Source: Oscillospiraceae bacterium
GTDB lineage: Bacteria; Bacillota; Clostridia; Oscillospirales; Ruminococcaceae
Length of the DNA stretch: 64,000 nt
NCBI GenBank assembly: GCA_017415165.1
Contig: JAFQIY010000035.1
Span: forward strand, 62,001-126,000
Direction of reading: 5' to 3'
Position 1 is the stretch's first letter; each line of letters opens with the position of its first letter. The translations under genes and the position numbers were made by a program. The notes below the pieces were generated by a model. The model made no database searches. It was given only the letters and a program-made list of their open reading frames with translations, and was not told the DNA's origin. Positions 25,178-32,623 of the stretch are shown here, in pieces.

Positions 25178-25568
25178 TCCGTCCGTCCTCTTTATTTTCA
25201 ACGGTTTCAGCGCTTACCTTATTTTTTTCGGCAAACGCTTTTTTAAGACTTTTCATAAATCCGCTTTCCTCGTCCTCGGACTCGCTTTCATAAACAGCGA
25301 TATCCTCATCGTCGAGGTCACAGACCTTTGTAACAGCGTTGGGAGTTACCCCGAGAAGCATTTTCTTGCTTCCCACAGTAACAATCATAAGCTGTTTATC
25401 CTGCGCAATGCTTACGTACTCAACAATTTTTATCGAACGGTTGTTGTAACCGAAACCGCCCGACATACGATGCTTGTTGAGCCACTTATAGGCATAAAAG
25501 GTCAGAAACATCAGACCTACTACACCCAGCAAGGCGCAGATTACAGTAAAAACATCGCCAATCATCAA
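25158..25568 (-). CDS. fliO: Flagellar export assembly protein FliO
   Basis: 136 aa: one membrane helix near the N-terminus (about 8-29), then a small beta domain typical of FliO (SIKIVEYVSIAQDKQLMIVTVGSKKMLLGVT, about 45-75), then an acidic, charged tail. FliO helps assemble the FliP ring. Its position between cheY and fliP, and the overlap with fliP, support the call. Confidence 0.85.
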   Translation of the reverse strand: MMIGDVFTVICALLGVVGLMFLTFYAYKWLNKHRMSGGFGYNNRSIKIVEYVSIAQDKQLMIVTVGSKKMLLGVTPNAVTKVCDLDDEDIAVYESESEDEESGFMKSLKKAFAEKNKVSAETVENKEDGRNEKNDF

Positions 25569-25931
25569 TTAGCCGAGAACCTTCTGAACTGTCTGAAGAA
25601 TTCTGTCAGCCTTGAAAGGCTTAACGATAAAGTCAAGAGCACCAAGCTTGATAGCTTCAACTACCATAGATTCCTGACCCATAGCAGAGCACATAACAAT
25701 CTTAGCGGATGGGTCTGCTGCCTTGATATCACGGAGAGCTTCGATACCTGTCTTGTTAGGCATTGTGATGTCCATAATTACGAGGTCAGGCTTTTCTGTT
25801 GCATATGTATTACAAGCGATTTCGCCGTCAGCAGCCTCGAGGATATTTGTATAACCATTCTTTGTGAGAGCATCCTTAATCATCATTCTCATAAAAGCCG
25901 CATCGTCAACGAGCATAATCTTCTTATCCAT
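25569..25931 (-). CDS. cheY: Chemotaxis response regulator CheY
   Basis: 120 aa single receiver domain. Acidic pocket D9/D10, phosphoacceptor D54 (VIMDITMPN), switch Ser82 (CSAMG) and K104 (FIVKPF) are all present. Phospho-CheY binds FliM/FliY to bias rotation. It starts 126 bp after the fliY stop and ends directly at fliO (adjacent bases). The gap before it contains hairpins. Confidence 0.96.
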   Translation of the reverse strand: MDKKIMLVDDAAFMRMMIKDALTKNGYTNILEAADGEIACNTYATEKPDLVIMDITMPNKTGIEALRDIKAADPSAKIVMCSAMGQESMVVEAIKLGALDFIVKPFKADRILQTVQKVLG

Positions 25932-25939
25932 AATAAAAC

Positions 25940-26048
25940 TCCGTTTCTCCGCCGCAGGAATAATATTTTTTTGTTTTACTTCGGAAACGTCGGGCGGAGC
26001 CGTTTCCTGCTTGATATCCTTTCCGAAGCATTCACCGTGCTTCGGTCA
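25940..26048. repeat. Hairpin pair in the fliY-cheY gap
   Basis: The 126-bp gap holds a perfect 8-bp hairpin, CCGAAGCA with TGCTTCGG (about 26020-26045), ending about 10 bases after the fliY stop, and a second pairing of GGAAACG with CGTTTCC just beyond. No U-run follows leftward, so it is not a full terminator; it could stabilise the upstream mRNA end or partly attenuate. Confidence 0.6.
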
Positions 26049-26057
26049 TTTACTTGC

Positions 26058-27335
26058 TTATTCCTTGCCGCTTAGGGAATCAAGGAACTTGGACTTGATA
26101 ATTTCTGTAATTCTTACCGCGAAGTTATCATCAATTACAACAACGTCTCCCTTGGCAATAAGGTTGCCGTTAACGATGATATCAACGGGAGCACCTGCCT
26201 GACGTTCAAGCTCGATGATAGTACCCTGTGTAAATTCCAGAATATCCTTGACCTTCTTTACAGCCGAACCGATTTCAACCGTAACATTCAGCGGAACATT
26301 CATCAGCAGCTTGAGGTTATCGTTCTGCTCCTGAGAAAGTGAGCTGTTCTGATACGATGCAAAGTTCTGAAGCTGAACAGGCTGAACATTCACAGCAGGC
26401 TGTATCATCTGAGGCTGCATCATCGGCATACCCTGCGGCGGGTACATTCCCTGAGGATACATACCATACATTGCAGCCATATTCGGGTCTGCCATAGGCG
26501 GCTGACCGTAAGGCATCTGAGGCATACCCTGAGGGGGCATTCCCTGCGGCATCGGCTGAGGTGCAGCCTGAGGGGCAGGAGCCGGTTCTGATGAACCGCC
26601 GCCGAGGAGCTTCTCAATTTCCTCCTGAGAAAGCGTTCCTCCGCCTGAAGACGGTGCAGGCTCAGGTGCAGGCTCAGGTTCAACCTCATCAATGCTGTCC
26701 ATAATATTGTTGTAGCCTGCCATCATCTTGTCTGCCATATCCTTGGCAAGTTCAATAGTAAGTACGGAAATAAATTCCGAATTGATTACACCATCGATTG
26801 TGAGGTCAAACTTTACAGTGCAGACGTGTTCCTGACCTGTAATGTCATACATCTCATTCTTCATATTTGAAGCAGCATCGCCCTCCTGGACGATAGCCTC
26901 AGGTGTAGAGATATCAACAGTTGTTTCGATGATTTCCGAAAGTGCTGTAGCAGAAGCACCCATCATCTGGTTCATAACCTCGCAGACTGCCGAAATGTTC
27001 ATTTCGTCGAACTGGAAATCATCTGTAACCTCCAGCGGCAGACCCATCAGCTGATTAAGAATAAGCTGAACGTCATTCTGCTTGAGAACCAGCACATTCT
27101 GACCCGAAACACCTTGCGTATATTTGATTCGTACCATAATCGAAGGCTCAAGTTCAGGGAATGAAAGCTCTTCGGATCTGACAATGCTGACCTGTGGGGT
27201 GGTAATCCATACCTTAGCAGAAAGCATATTTGAAACTGCTGTAGCTGCCGAACCCATAGTGATGTTCATTATCTCACCGATGGCGTCCATCTCTATATCG
27301 CCGAAACCTTCGAGAACAAGCTTCTCATCGCTCAT
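26058..27335 (-). CDS. fliY: Flagellar switch/CheY-P phosphatase FliY (CheC-like plus FliN)
   Basis: 425 aa. Residues 1-205 are a CheC-like domain with both phosphatase sites kept (GEIMNITMGSA about 20-30; CEVMNQMMGASATA about 117-130). A linker from about 220 to 330 follows, made almost entirely of Pro, Met, Gln, Gly and Ala, including an LSQEEIEKLLGG peptide. The FliN/SpoA C-ring domain occupies 345-425 (VPLNVTVEIG...DIIVNGNLIAKGDVVVID). It is both a switch component and a CheY-P sink. The ATG follows AAGGAAGG. Confidence 0.95.
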   Translation of the reverse strand: MSDEKLVLEGFGDIEMDAIGEIMNITMGSAATAVSNMLSAKVWITTPQVSIVRSEELSFPELEPSIMVRIKYTQGVSGQNVLVLKQNDVQLILNQLMGLPLEVTDDFQFDEMNISAVCEVMNQMMGASATALSEIIETTVDISTPEAIVQEGDAASNMKNEMYDITGQEHVCTVKFDLTIDGVINSEFISVLTIELAKDMADKMMAGYNNIMDSIDEVEPEPAPEPAPSSGGGTLSQEEIEKLLGGGSSEPAPAPQAAPQPMPQGMPPQGMPQMPYGQPPMADPNMAAMYGMYPQGMYPPQGMPMMQPQMIQPAVNVQPVQLQNFASYQNSSLSQEQNDNLKLLMNVPLNVTVEIGSAVKKVKDILEFTQGTIIELERQAGAPVDIIVNGNLIAKGDVVVIDDNFAVRITEIIKSKFLDSLSGKE

Positions 27336-27385
27336 TAGAGTATCCTTCCTTTCCGTATGCGGAGTGTATCACCGTTTCCGCACGG

Positions 27386-28396
27386 TTATTTTCCCAAATC
27401 CTTATATATATTATCAATCTTGACAGCTTTTCTTTTGTTCTTTATACCCAGTTTACCATCAAACCAGAGATTGTTGCCGATTTTTACGGTTACATTGCTG
27501 TCAATTGGCATATTCAAAGGAATTATATCACCGACCTGCATTGTAAGAACATCATACAGGTCAAGCTTTGTTTCACACAAAACTGTGTCAATTCTGAGCT
27601 CGGAGTCCTTGATAGCCTCAAGCAGAGAAACACGCCTTTCCTTCTCTCTTTTCGGGTCAAGCTTCTTGGTTGTTCTTGACCATCTGTCACCGAATTTTGT
27701 CATAATCGACTCAAGGTTCATAGCAGGGATACAGAACGTCATTGTGTTCTTTACATCCTTGATTTCCATTTCCAGAACAACGAGAATTACAACCTCGTCA
27801 GGGGAAATGGACTGCATAACTCTTGCATTTGTTTCAATTGTAGTAATTGAAGGATTAATGTCTATATATGTACCCCATGGGTCCTTCAGCAGACCTGCCA
27901 TCTTGTTCAGAACGGTGGAGAAAAGACCGATTTCAATTTCGGAGAAATCTCTGTTCTGTTCAATATAGTTTCCGCTTCCGCCCATAAGACGGTCCATCAT
28001 TGAAAAAGCAATCGGGTTTGATACCTGCATAATGCAGTTCGTTTCAAGTACATCGTCATCGGTTATACCCATATTAACCATTGACATCATAACATAGTCA
28101 GGCAGCGCATTGTTGAACTCGTAGTAAAGCTGTTCCTCTATCTGGAGCACCTCAACCTTGCAGTAAACTCTCATAAGTCCTGTCAGGTAAGAGGAAAGCA
28201 CTCGGGAGTAGTTTTCGAAAATGCCGTCGATAACTTTAAGCTGTTCCTTAGTGAACTTCTTCGGCATCTTAAAGTCATAGGTCTTTACCTTTTGTTCCTT
28301 TGACTGTTCCTCTATTTCCTCAAAGGCCTTTGAGCCTTCGGCAGAAAAACTGTTCAGCAGTGCGTCAATCTGGCTTTGCGACAATACGTCAGCCAT
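27386..28396 (-). CDS. fliM: Flagellar motor switch protein FliM
   Basis: 336 aa. The N-terminal CheY-P-binding peptide is LSQSQIDALLN (about 4-14). The middle CheC-like domain lacks phosphatase residues, and the C-terminal SpoA domain is LDLYDVLTMQVGDIIPLNMPIDSNVTVKIG. The start is ATG 28396, with AAAGGA somewhat far upstream. It follows motB by about 41 bp and precedes fliY by 50 bp. fliL, often found here, is absent. Confidence 0.96.
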   Translation of the reverse strand: MADVLSQSQIDALLNSFSAEGSKAFEEIEEQSKEQKVKTYDFKMPKKFTKEQLKVIDGIFENYSRVLSSYLTGLMRVYCKVEVLQIEEQLYYEFNNALPDYVMMSMVNMGITDDDVLETNCIMQVSNPIAFSMMDRLMGGSGNYIEQNRDFSEIEIGLFSTVLNKMAGLLKDPWGTYIDINPSITTIETNARVMQSISPDEVVILVVLEMEIKDVKNTMTFCIPAMNLESIMTKFGDRWSRTTKKLDPKREKERRVSLLEAIKDSELRIDTVLCETKLDLYDVLTMQVGDIIPLNMPIDSNVTVKIGNNLWFDGKLGIKNKRKAVKIDNIYKDLGK

Positions 28397-28437
28397 TTTT
28401 TAGCAACCATCCTTTCCGGAATACTTTTCCGGTTTTT

Positions 28438-29364
28438 TTATTCCGACCTCATGCCGGAGAGCACGTCTTCCTTGGAAACGTAAACCTTGTCAGGGTCTGT
28501 TCTTCCTGCGTCAACCTCAGGAACAGCCTCCTCAGCGGTATTCGTTTCGGGAACCGTACCGTCAGCATCGGAATACTGAACAAAATTTGCACCGTATTCC
28601 ATCTGGAACAGCTCCTGGATAACCTCGGGGTCTGTAAAGTCAACGTCGTTTCTGATAAATACTATTTCAACTCGTCTGTTCTGACGTCTGCCTTCCTCTG
28701 TCTCATTTGTATCAACAGGACGGTATTTACCGTAGCCTGCCGATGAGAACTTATTAGGCTCACACGCATCAAGACTGAGCATATAGTTGATAACGGAGTT
28801 TGCACGTCCTGCCGACAAGCTCCACTCATTCGCATCGGAATTCGCAGCACCTGCGGTATGACCGCTTACCTTGATTGCGTGAATTCTTTCGTTCACGCTT
28901 CTGATACCATCGGAAATGATATCAAGAATATATTTACCTTCGTCAAGTAGAACATCGCTGTCGCCTGCGAAGAAAACATTGTCTCTGAATCGCATATAAA
29001 CGCCCGTGTTGGACATTTCAACGCTTACACTTTCCTGAAGATTGTTTGTAACAACAACCTCCTTGAGATAGAGATAGAAATCTTCGAAATCGACGATTTC
29101 TTCATATTCCTCAACTTCGGGCACCGTGTTGTCATAAATAGCGGTGGGGTCGTTTTCAGGATTAGGTTCGCGTGTAACCTGCACGGATTCATCTACCATC
29201 TCAACCTTTGAAAGTGCTGTAGCAATATACTGCCATTTACTTGAATCCATTGATGACATTGAATAAAGCAGAACGAAGAATGTAAGAACCAGTGTAATCA
29301 TATCACCATACGTGTCCATCCAGCTGCCGCCTTCTTCTTCCTGAGCCGGTCTTCTTTTGGCCAA
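28438..29364 (-). CDS. motB: Stator protein MotB
   Basis: 308 aa from TTG 29364, seven bases after AAAGGGGGA; a TTG seven codons upstream would put that RBS inside the gene. The single membrane helix starts WMDTYGDMITLVLTFFVLL and carries the proton- or ion-binding Asp21. A long linker (about 60-150) precedes the OmpA-like peptidoglycan-binding domain (about 160-270; VSGHTAGAANSDANEWSLSAGRA, GKYRPVD, NRRVEI). The 60 C-terminal residues are an acidic tail beyond the usual domain. Confidence 0.95.
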   Translation of the reverse strand: MAKRRPAQEEEGGSWMDTYGDMITLVLTFFVLLYSMSSMDSSKWQYIATALSKVEMVDESVQVTREPNPENDPTAIYDNTVPEVEEYEEIVDFEDFYLYLKEVVVTNNLQESVSVEMSNTGVYMRFRDNVFFAGDSDVLLDEGKYILDIISDGIRSVNERIHAIKVSGHTAGAANSDANEWSLSAGRANSVINYMLSLDACEPNKFSSAGYGKYRPVDTNETEEGRRQNRRVEIVFIRNDVDFTDPEVIQELFQMEYGANFVQYSDADGTVPETNTAEEAVPEVDAGRTDPDKVYVSKEDVLSGMRSE

Positions 29365-29438
29365 AGCCTGTTCCCCCTTTCGCAAAAACCATACAAATTG
29401 GAATTATACTTCACCTGAGTATAATTTTTGATTATATT

Positions 29439-29467
29439 ATTATACCATACTTTTGAACAAATTTAAA
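29439..29467 (-). promoter_or_regulatory. Possible internal promoter between motA and motB
   Basis: In the 197-bp gap before motB, read leftward: TTTAAA (29462-29467), 17-base spacer, TATAAT (29439-29444) with an extended TGG before it. A perfect 14-bp palindrome (ACGGAATTTTCCGT, 29500-29513) lies between motA and this box, and a 7-bp hairpin (29404-29410 with 29418-29424) lies in the putative leader. It would allow motB and later genes to be transcribed separately from motA. Confidence 0.4.
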
Positions 29468-29561
29468 GCGTATTTTCGAAAAAAATTCACTTTTTAGCCA
29501 CGGAATTTTCCGTCATATTTTAGGCACTTTGCACATTTTCGCCCAAATTATTCCGTAAGGT

Positions 29562-30356
29562 TTATTCACCCTCACTTGACTGCTGCTTCTTAGGCGTATG
29601 TGAACTTGGAAGCATCATACGAAGCTTTTCCTCAACGTAACGTGGGTTAGCACCTGAAATGATAGCAAGTGTACCCTCCTCGATAATCTGGAGACAGAGG
29701 ACTTCCTGATTGTGGTTATATTTACAAAGGTTACCGATTGGCGTAAAAATAAGGTGGGCAAGGATACAACCATAGAAAGTTGTTACAAGCGCCGTAGACA
29801 TACCTTGACCAAGAGTTGCAGCAGAGTTAGGGTCACTCGGATCAAGACCTGCAAGCATATTGATAAGACCTACAAGTGTACCAATCATACCAAGAGCAGG
29901 AGCAACCGCAGAAGCCTTTGCCCAAAGAGCATAATTATTTTCGTGACGCTCACAAATGAAGTTAATGGAGTCATCAAGCATACTCTGAACCTTATCAGAG
30001 TCGTTAGCGTCAACAATAAGCATAAGAGCAGCCTTCATAAACGGGTCAGGACAAGCGTTTGCAGACTCTTCAAGAGCAAGGATACCCTTCATACGGGCTG
30101 TTTTACAGTAGTCTACCATATCATTTATGTACTTGTCAGGGTCATATTTCTTAGGTAAAAATGCAATTTTAAGCATTTTCGGAACCTTTGTGAGTACAGA
30201 CAGCGGGAAGTTGAAAACAACCGCACCTATTGTACCGCCAAGTACGATAGCAACAGACGGAGGATCCCAGAAACCCATAATGTCACCGCCTGTCATAATG
30301 CCCCATACAATAAGTCCTATCGCAAGGACCAGTCCGATAATACCCGAAATATTCAT
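29562..30356 (-). CDS. motA: Stator protein MotA
   Basis: 264 aa with four membrane helices (about 1-24, 32-52, 150-172, 180-205). The cytoplasmic loop between helices 2 and 3 carries the charged residues that contact FliG. Family blocks ASAVAPALGMIGTLVGLINML and GMSTALVTTFYGCILAHLIFTPIG are clear. The ATG at 30356 follows GGAGGACG. The gap to motB is unusually large for a stator pair. Confidence 0.95.
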   Translation of the reverse strand: MNISGIIGLVLAIGLIVWGIMTGGDIMGFWDPPSVAIVLGGTIGAVVFNFPLSVLTKVPKMLKIAFLPKKYDPDKYINDMVDYCKTARMKGILALEESANACPDPFMKAALMLIVDANDSDKVQSMLDDSINFICERHENNYALWAKASAVAPALGMIGTLVGLINMLAGLDPSDPNSAATLGQGMSTALVTTFYGCILAHLIFTPIGNLCKYNHNQEVLCLQIIEEGTLAIISGANPRYVEEKLRMMLPSSHTPKKQQSSEGE

Positions 30357-30437
30357 AATAAAACGTCCTCCAAAAATTTATTTTAGGCAATGCCTAAATC
30401 TATTTAAAGCAATGCTTGAATTTATGCTGTAATTTTC

Positions 30438-30629
30438 TTATTTATTGTTAGGGAAGCTTTCGCGTCTGAACTCGGCAGACTTATCAATGATTTCCTGAAT
30501 AGTTTCCTGTACAAGATATCTGTGACCGTTCTGCATAGTCACAACAGTGTCGGGAGTTTCCTCGGCAATTTCGATATAGTTTTCGTTTACGAGAAGAATA
30601 GTTCCGTTAATTCGTGTAAGCTGTATCAT
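30438..30629 (-). CDS. flbD: FlbD/SwrD-family flagellar protein
   Basis: 63 aa starting MIQLTRINGTILLVNENYIEIAEETPDTVV, the standard FlbD/SwrD opening; Bacillus SwrD raises motor torque. The ATG at 30629 is set by AAGGAG seven bases upstream. It sits between flgE and motA as in many Firmicutes. The 300 bp before it is packed with hairpins. Confidence 0.92.
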   Translation of the reverse strand: MIQLTRINGTILLVNENYIEIAEETPDTVVTMQNGHRYLVQETIQEIIDKSAEFRRESFPNNK

Positions 30630-30690
30630 AAGCAAACTCCTTTGTGTAATATTTGTTATAATTTATACAATTTGTAACATATCAACGGCT

Positions 30691-30933
30691 CTGCGGAACG
30701 GACTTGCCGCTCCGCAAACCGATGAAATTCTGAGGGTAATTCTTCCGCCCGCCAAAGCGGAGAATTTACAGGGATTATGCGATTTTATCGCTTTGATGTC
30801 ATTCTGCACCTGCTTTCCACAGCGCCAACTGTTGCATAAAAGCAGATGTTTAAAATCATAGGGCTGTGTTTTGTTTTTATGAGGATAATCATAAAAATAA
30901 AACACTGAGCTGAAAAGCATTTATGCTTTTCAG
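30691..30933. repeat. Six-hairpin cluster filling the flgE-flbD gap
   Basis: No gene is supported in this 300-bp gap. It contains, in order: a 10-bp stem with one mismatch (30691-30700/30706-30715 approx.), a stem around 30738-30764, GCGAT/ATCGC (30779-30791), a 10-bp stem with one mismatch (about 30806-30847) with an inner ACAG/CTGT, a 17-bp stem with one wobble (30866-30882/30889-30905), and a perfect palindrome (30910-30920/30923-30933) ending three bases from the flgE stop. It is likely a structured RNA segment or a palindromic mobile repeat. Confidence 0.7.
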
Positions 30934-30935
30934 GT

Positions 30936-31970
30936 TTATCTCTTGAGGTTTACAAGCTCCTCAAGCATAGAGTCGGAAGTTGTGATAATTCTTGCGTTAG
31001 CCTGATAACCTCTCTGAGTAACAATCATATCGGAGAATTCCTGAGCGAGGTTAACGTTGGACATTTCAAGCTTGTTGGACTGTGTGTAACCAGCACCGGG
31101 GTCGCCGGGCTTCTTGATTTTAGCTACGCCTGAAGCTGCGGACTCAGCAAAGGAAGTGTTGCCGTCCTCGATAAGACCTTCCTGGTTATCAAATGTAGCA
31201 AGCTCAATTCTTGCGATAGCTTTCATTTCGCTGTTGTATGTAACAGTGATTACGCCGTCCTTACCAATCTGGAAGGAAGAAAGGTCAGCGTAGGAAAGGC
31301 GCTTGCCGTTCTGCTGAGGCCAAGCCTTGTTGATAAGAGTTTCGATGTTGATGATATTCTTGGACTTGAGGTCAGCACTTGTCAATGTGGTTGTAGCCGC
31401 TGTACCGCCGCCGCTTGAAGTGATATCAAGCTTTGCAAGTTCAGCAGCACTTACGTCGCCGACAAATGTTGTATCCGCAAGCTTGGTCAAATCATTGCAG
31501 GTACCAAGTACAAATGTATTTGCGCCAGCAACGAGGTTACCGTTGCTGTCGATAGAAAGGTTACCCATTCTTGTGTATGTTGTAGACTTTGGTCTTACTT
31601 CAAGAGAAGTAAGGTCACCATTAGTATCAGCTGTCATTTCTGAACCATCAAATGTGGAAGTGATGAAGAAGCCGTCGCCGCTGATAGCAAGGTCAAGAAC
31701 ACGGTTTGTTGACTGGAAGGAGGACATTGACATATCCTTGTCGATAGAACCGAGCTGAACGCCGTAACCTACTGTAGATGGGTTGTTACCTGCGAAAGAA
31801 GCAGTACCTGCTGTTTCACCGATAGCTGTTTGATAGTAGATATCACGGAAAGTAACTCTTGAAGCCTTGAAGCCGTATGTATTAACGTTAGCGATATTGT
31901 TACCGATAACGTCCATTCTTGTCTGGTGGGTTGTAAGACCCGAAACGCCTGAGTAAAGTGATCTAACCAT
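30936..31970 (-). CDS. flgE: Flagellar hook protein FlgE
   Basis: 344 aa. The N-terminal motif is SLYSGVSGLTTHQTRMDVIGNNIANVNTYGFKASR (key GNNIANVNTYGFK), and the C-terminal helix is NLAQEFSDMIVTQRGYQANARIITTSDSMLEELVNL. The centre (about 90-270) is the exposed D1/D2 region, rich in Thr, Ser and Asp. It is a short hook protein. The ATG at 31970 follows AAAGGAG. It is preceded by a 208-bp gap with hairpins and followed by another. Confidence 0.95.
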   Translation of the reverse strand: MVRSLYSGVSGLTTHQTRMDVIGNNIANVNTYGFKASRVTFRDIYYQTAIGETAGTASFAGNNPSTVGYGVQLGSIDKDMSMSSFQSTNRVLDLAISGDGFFITSTFDGSEMTADTNGDLTSLEVRPKSTTYTRMGNLSIDSNGNLVAGANTFVLGTCNDLTKLADTTFVGDVSAAELAKLDITSSGGGTAATTTLTSADLKSKNIINIETLINKAWPQQNGKRLSYADLSSFQIGKDGVITVTYNSEMKAIARIELATFDNQEGLIEDGNTSFAESAASGVAKIKKPGDPGAGYTQSNKLEMSNVNLAQEFSDMIVTQRGYQANARIITTSDSMLEELVNLKR

Positions 31971-31999
31971 TGTTTAGCACTCCTTTTAAATATTAAGTG

Positions 32000-32175
32000 A
32001 ACTTAAAATTAAGTTTGCGCTGACCGAAAACGTCCTTCAATCGTTCGGGACGAAACGGTTTCCTTTCGGTCCGACCGTATAATAAGTCAACGCTAAGTTC
32101 AAAAATCGAAACTTTTGAATTTGAAAAGTTTTCGAAGAAAACTTGTAGCTCAAAAAAACGCAGTTTTTTTGAGTT
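32000..32175. repeat. Hairpin cluster between the hook-region protein and flgE
   Basis: No gene is seen in 31971-32178. Stems: AACTTAA/TTAAGTT (32000-32015), a nested CCG-CGTCC with GGACG-CGG stem (about 32023-32058), CGAAACTTTT paired with its near complement (about 32107-32134), AAGTTTTC/GAAAACTT (about 32127-32143), and CTCAAAAAAA/TTTTTTTGAG (about 32150-32174), the last ending a few bases from the preceding gene's stop. Some of these are mutually exclusive, which would allow alternative folds. Confidence 0.65.
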
Positions 32176-32178
32176 TTT

Positions 32179-32598
32179 TTACATTATAACTGTGGAGTCA
32201 ATATTTGTAAAAATGTTACCCTGCATATCGTCTGCAGAAAGTGTGGTAATAACCTTGTTGTTCTTTACGCTTACGAGAAATGCCGTCGTATCAATCATAA
32301 CAAGTGCTTCTGCCGAACCTCTTTCGCCTGCAAGCTCAACCGCTTTGTTCAGTCTGTCCAGCTTATTATCCTCGGAAAGGTCAATGTTTCGTTCATTAAT
32401 TCTTTCCATAGCGTGCTTGGAAAACTGCACACCGCTGCTCTGATTGAGCGCTTCGAGCTGACTTTTCAGCTCCTTGGCAAAATCGCTGTTCTGTGGGGTA
32501 ACCGTCTGACCGCCTGTCGGCTGCATCTGCGGAAGTCCCTGCGCCTTGCCTGTTGTTACCGATACATTTCTCAGCTGAAGATATTCACTGATTAACAT
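32179..32598 (-). CDS. Flagellar operon protein of the hook region (TIGR02530-like)
   Basis: 139 aa; no known enzyme. The conserved core is VQFSKHAMERINERNIDLSEDNKLDRLNKAVELAGERGSAEALVMIDTTAFLVSVKNNKVIT (spanning about residues 58-120; key SKHAxxRIxxRxI), which matches the small protein found between flgD and flgE in many Clostridia and Bacilli. Its role is presumed to be in hook assembly. The start could be the ATG at 32598 (nine bases after AAGGA) or the ATG two codons earlier. Confidence 0.82.
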   Translation of the reverse strand: MLISEYLQLRNVSVTTGKAQGLPQMQPTGGQTVTPQNSDFAKELKSQLEALNQSSGVQFSKHAMERINERNIDLSEDNKLDRLNKAVELAGERGSAEALVMIDTTAFLVSVKNNKVITTLSADDMQGNIFTNIDSTVIM

Positions 32599-32623
32599 CG
32601 GCATCAATCCTTTTCGTTATTCA

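Noticed and set aside
25932-26057. A c-di-GMP or other known riboswitch before cheY
   Set aside because: Hairpins are present but no conserved GEMM core or other riboswitch consensus could be recognised.
30663-30920. A possible 85-aa leftward gene between flgE and flbD
   Set aside because: It runs through several hairpins, has no RBS, and its composition is not protein-like; the region is better explained as structured DNA or RNA.
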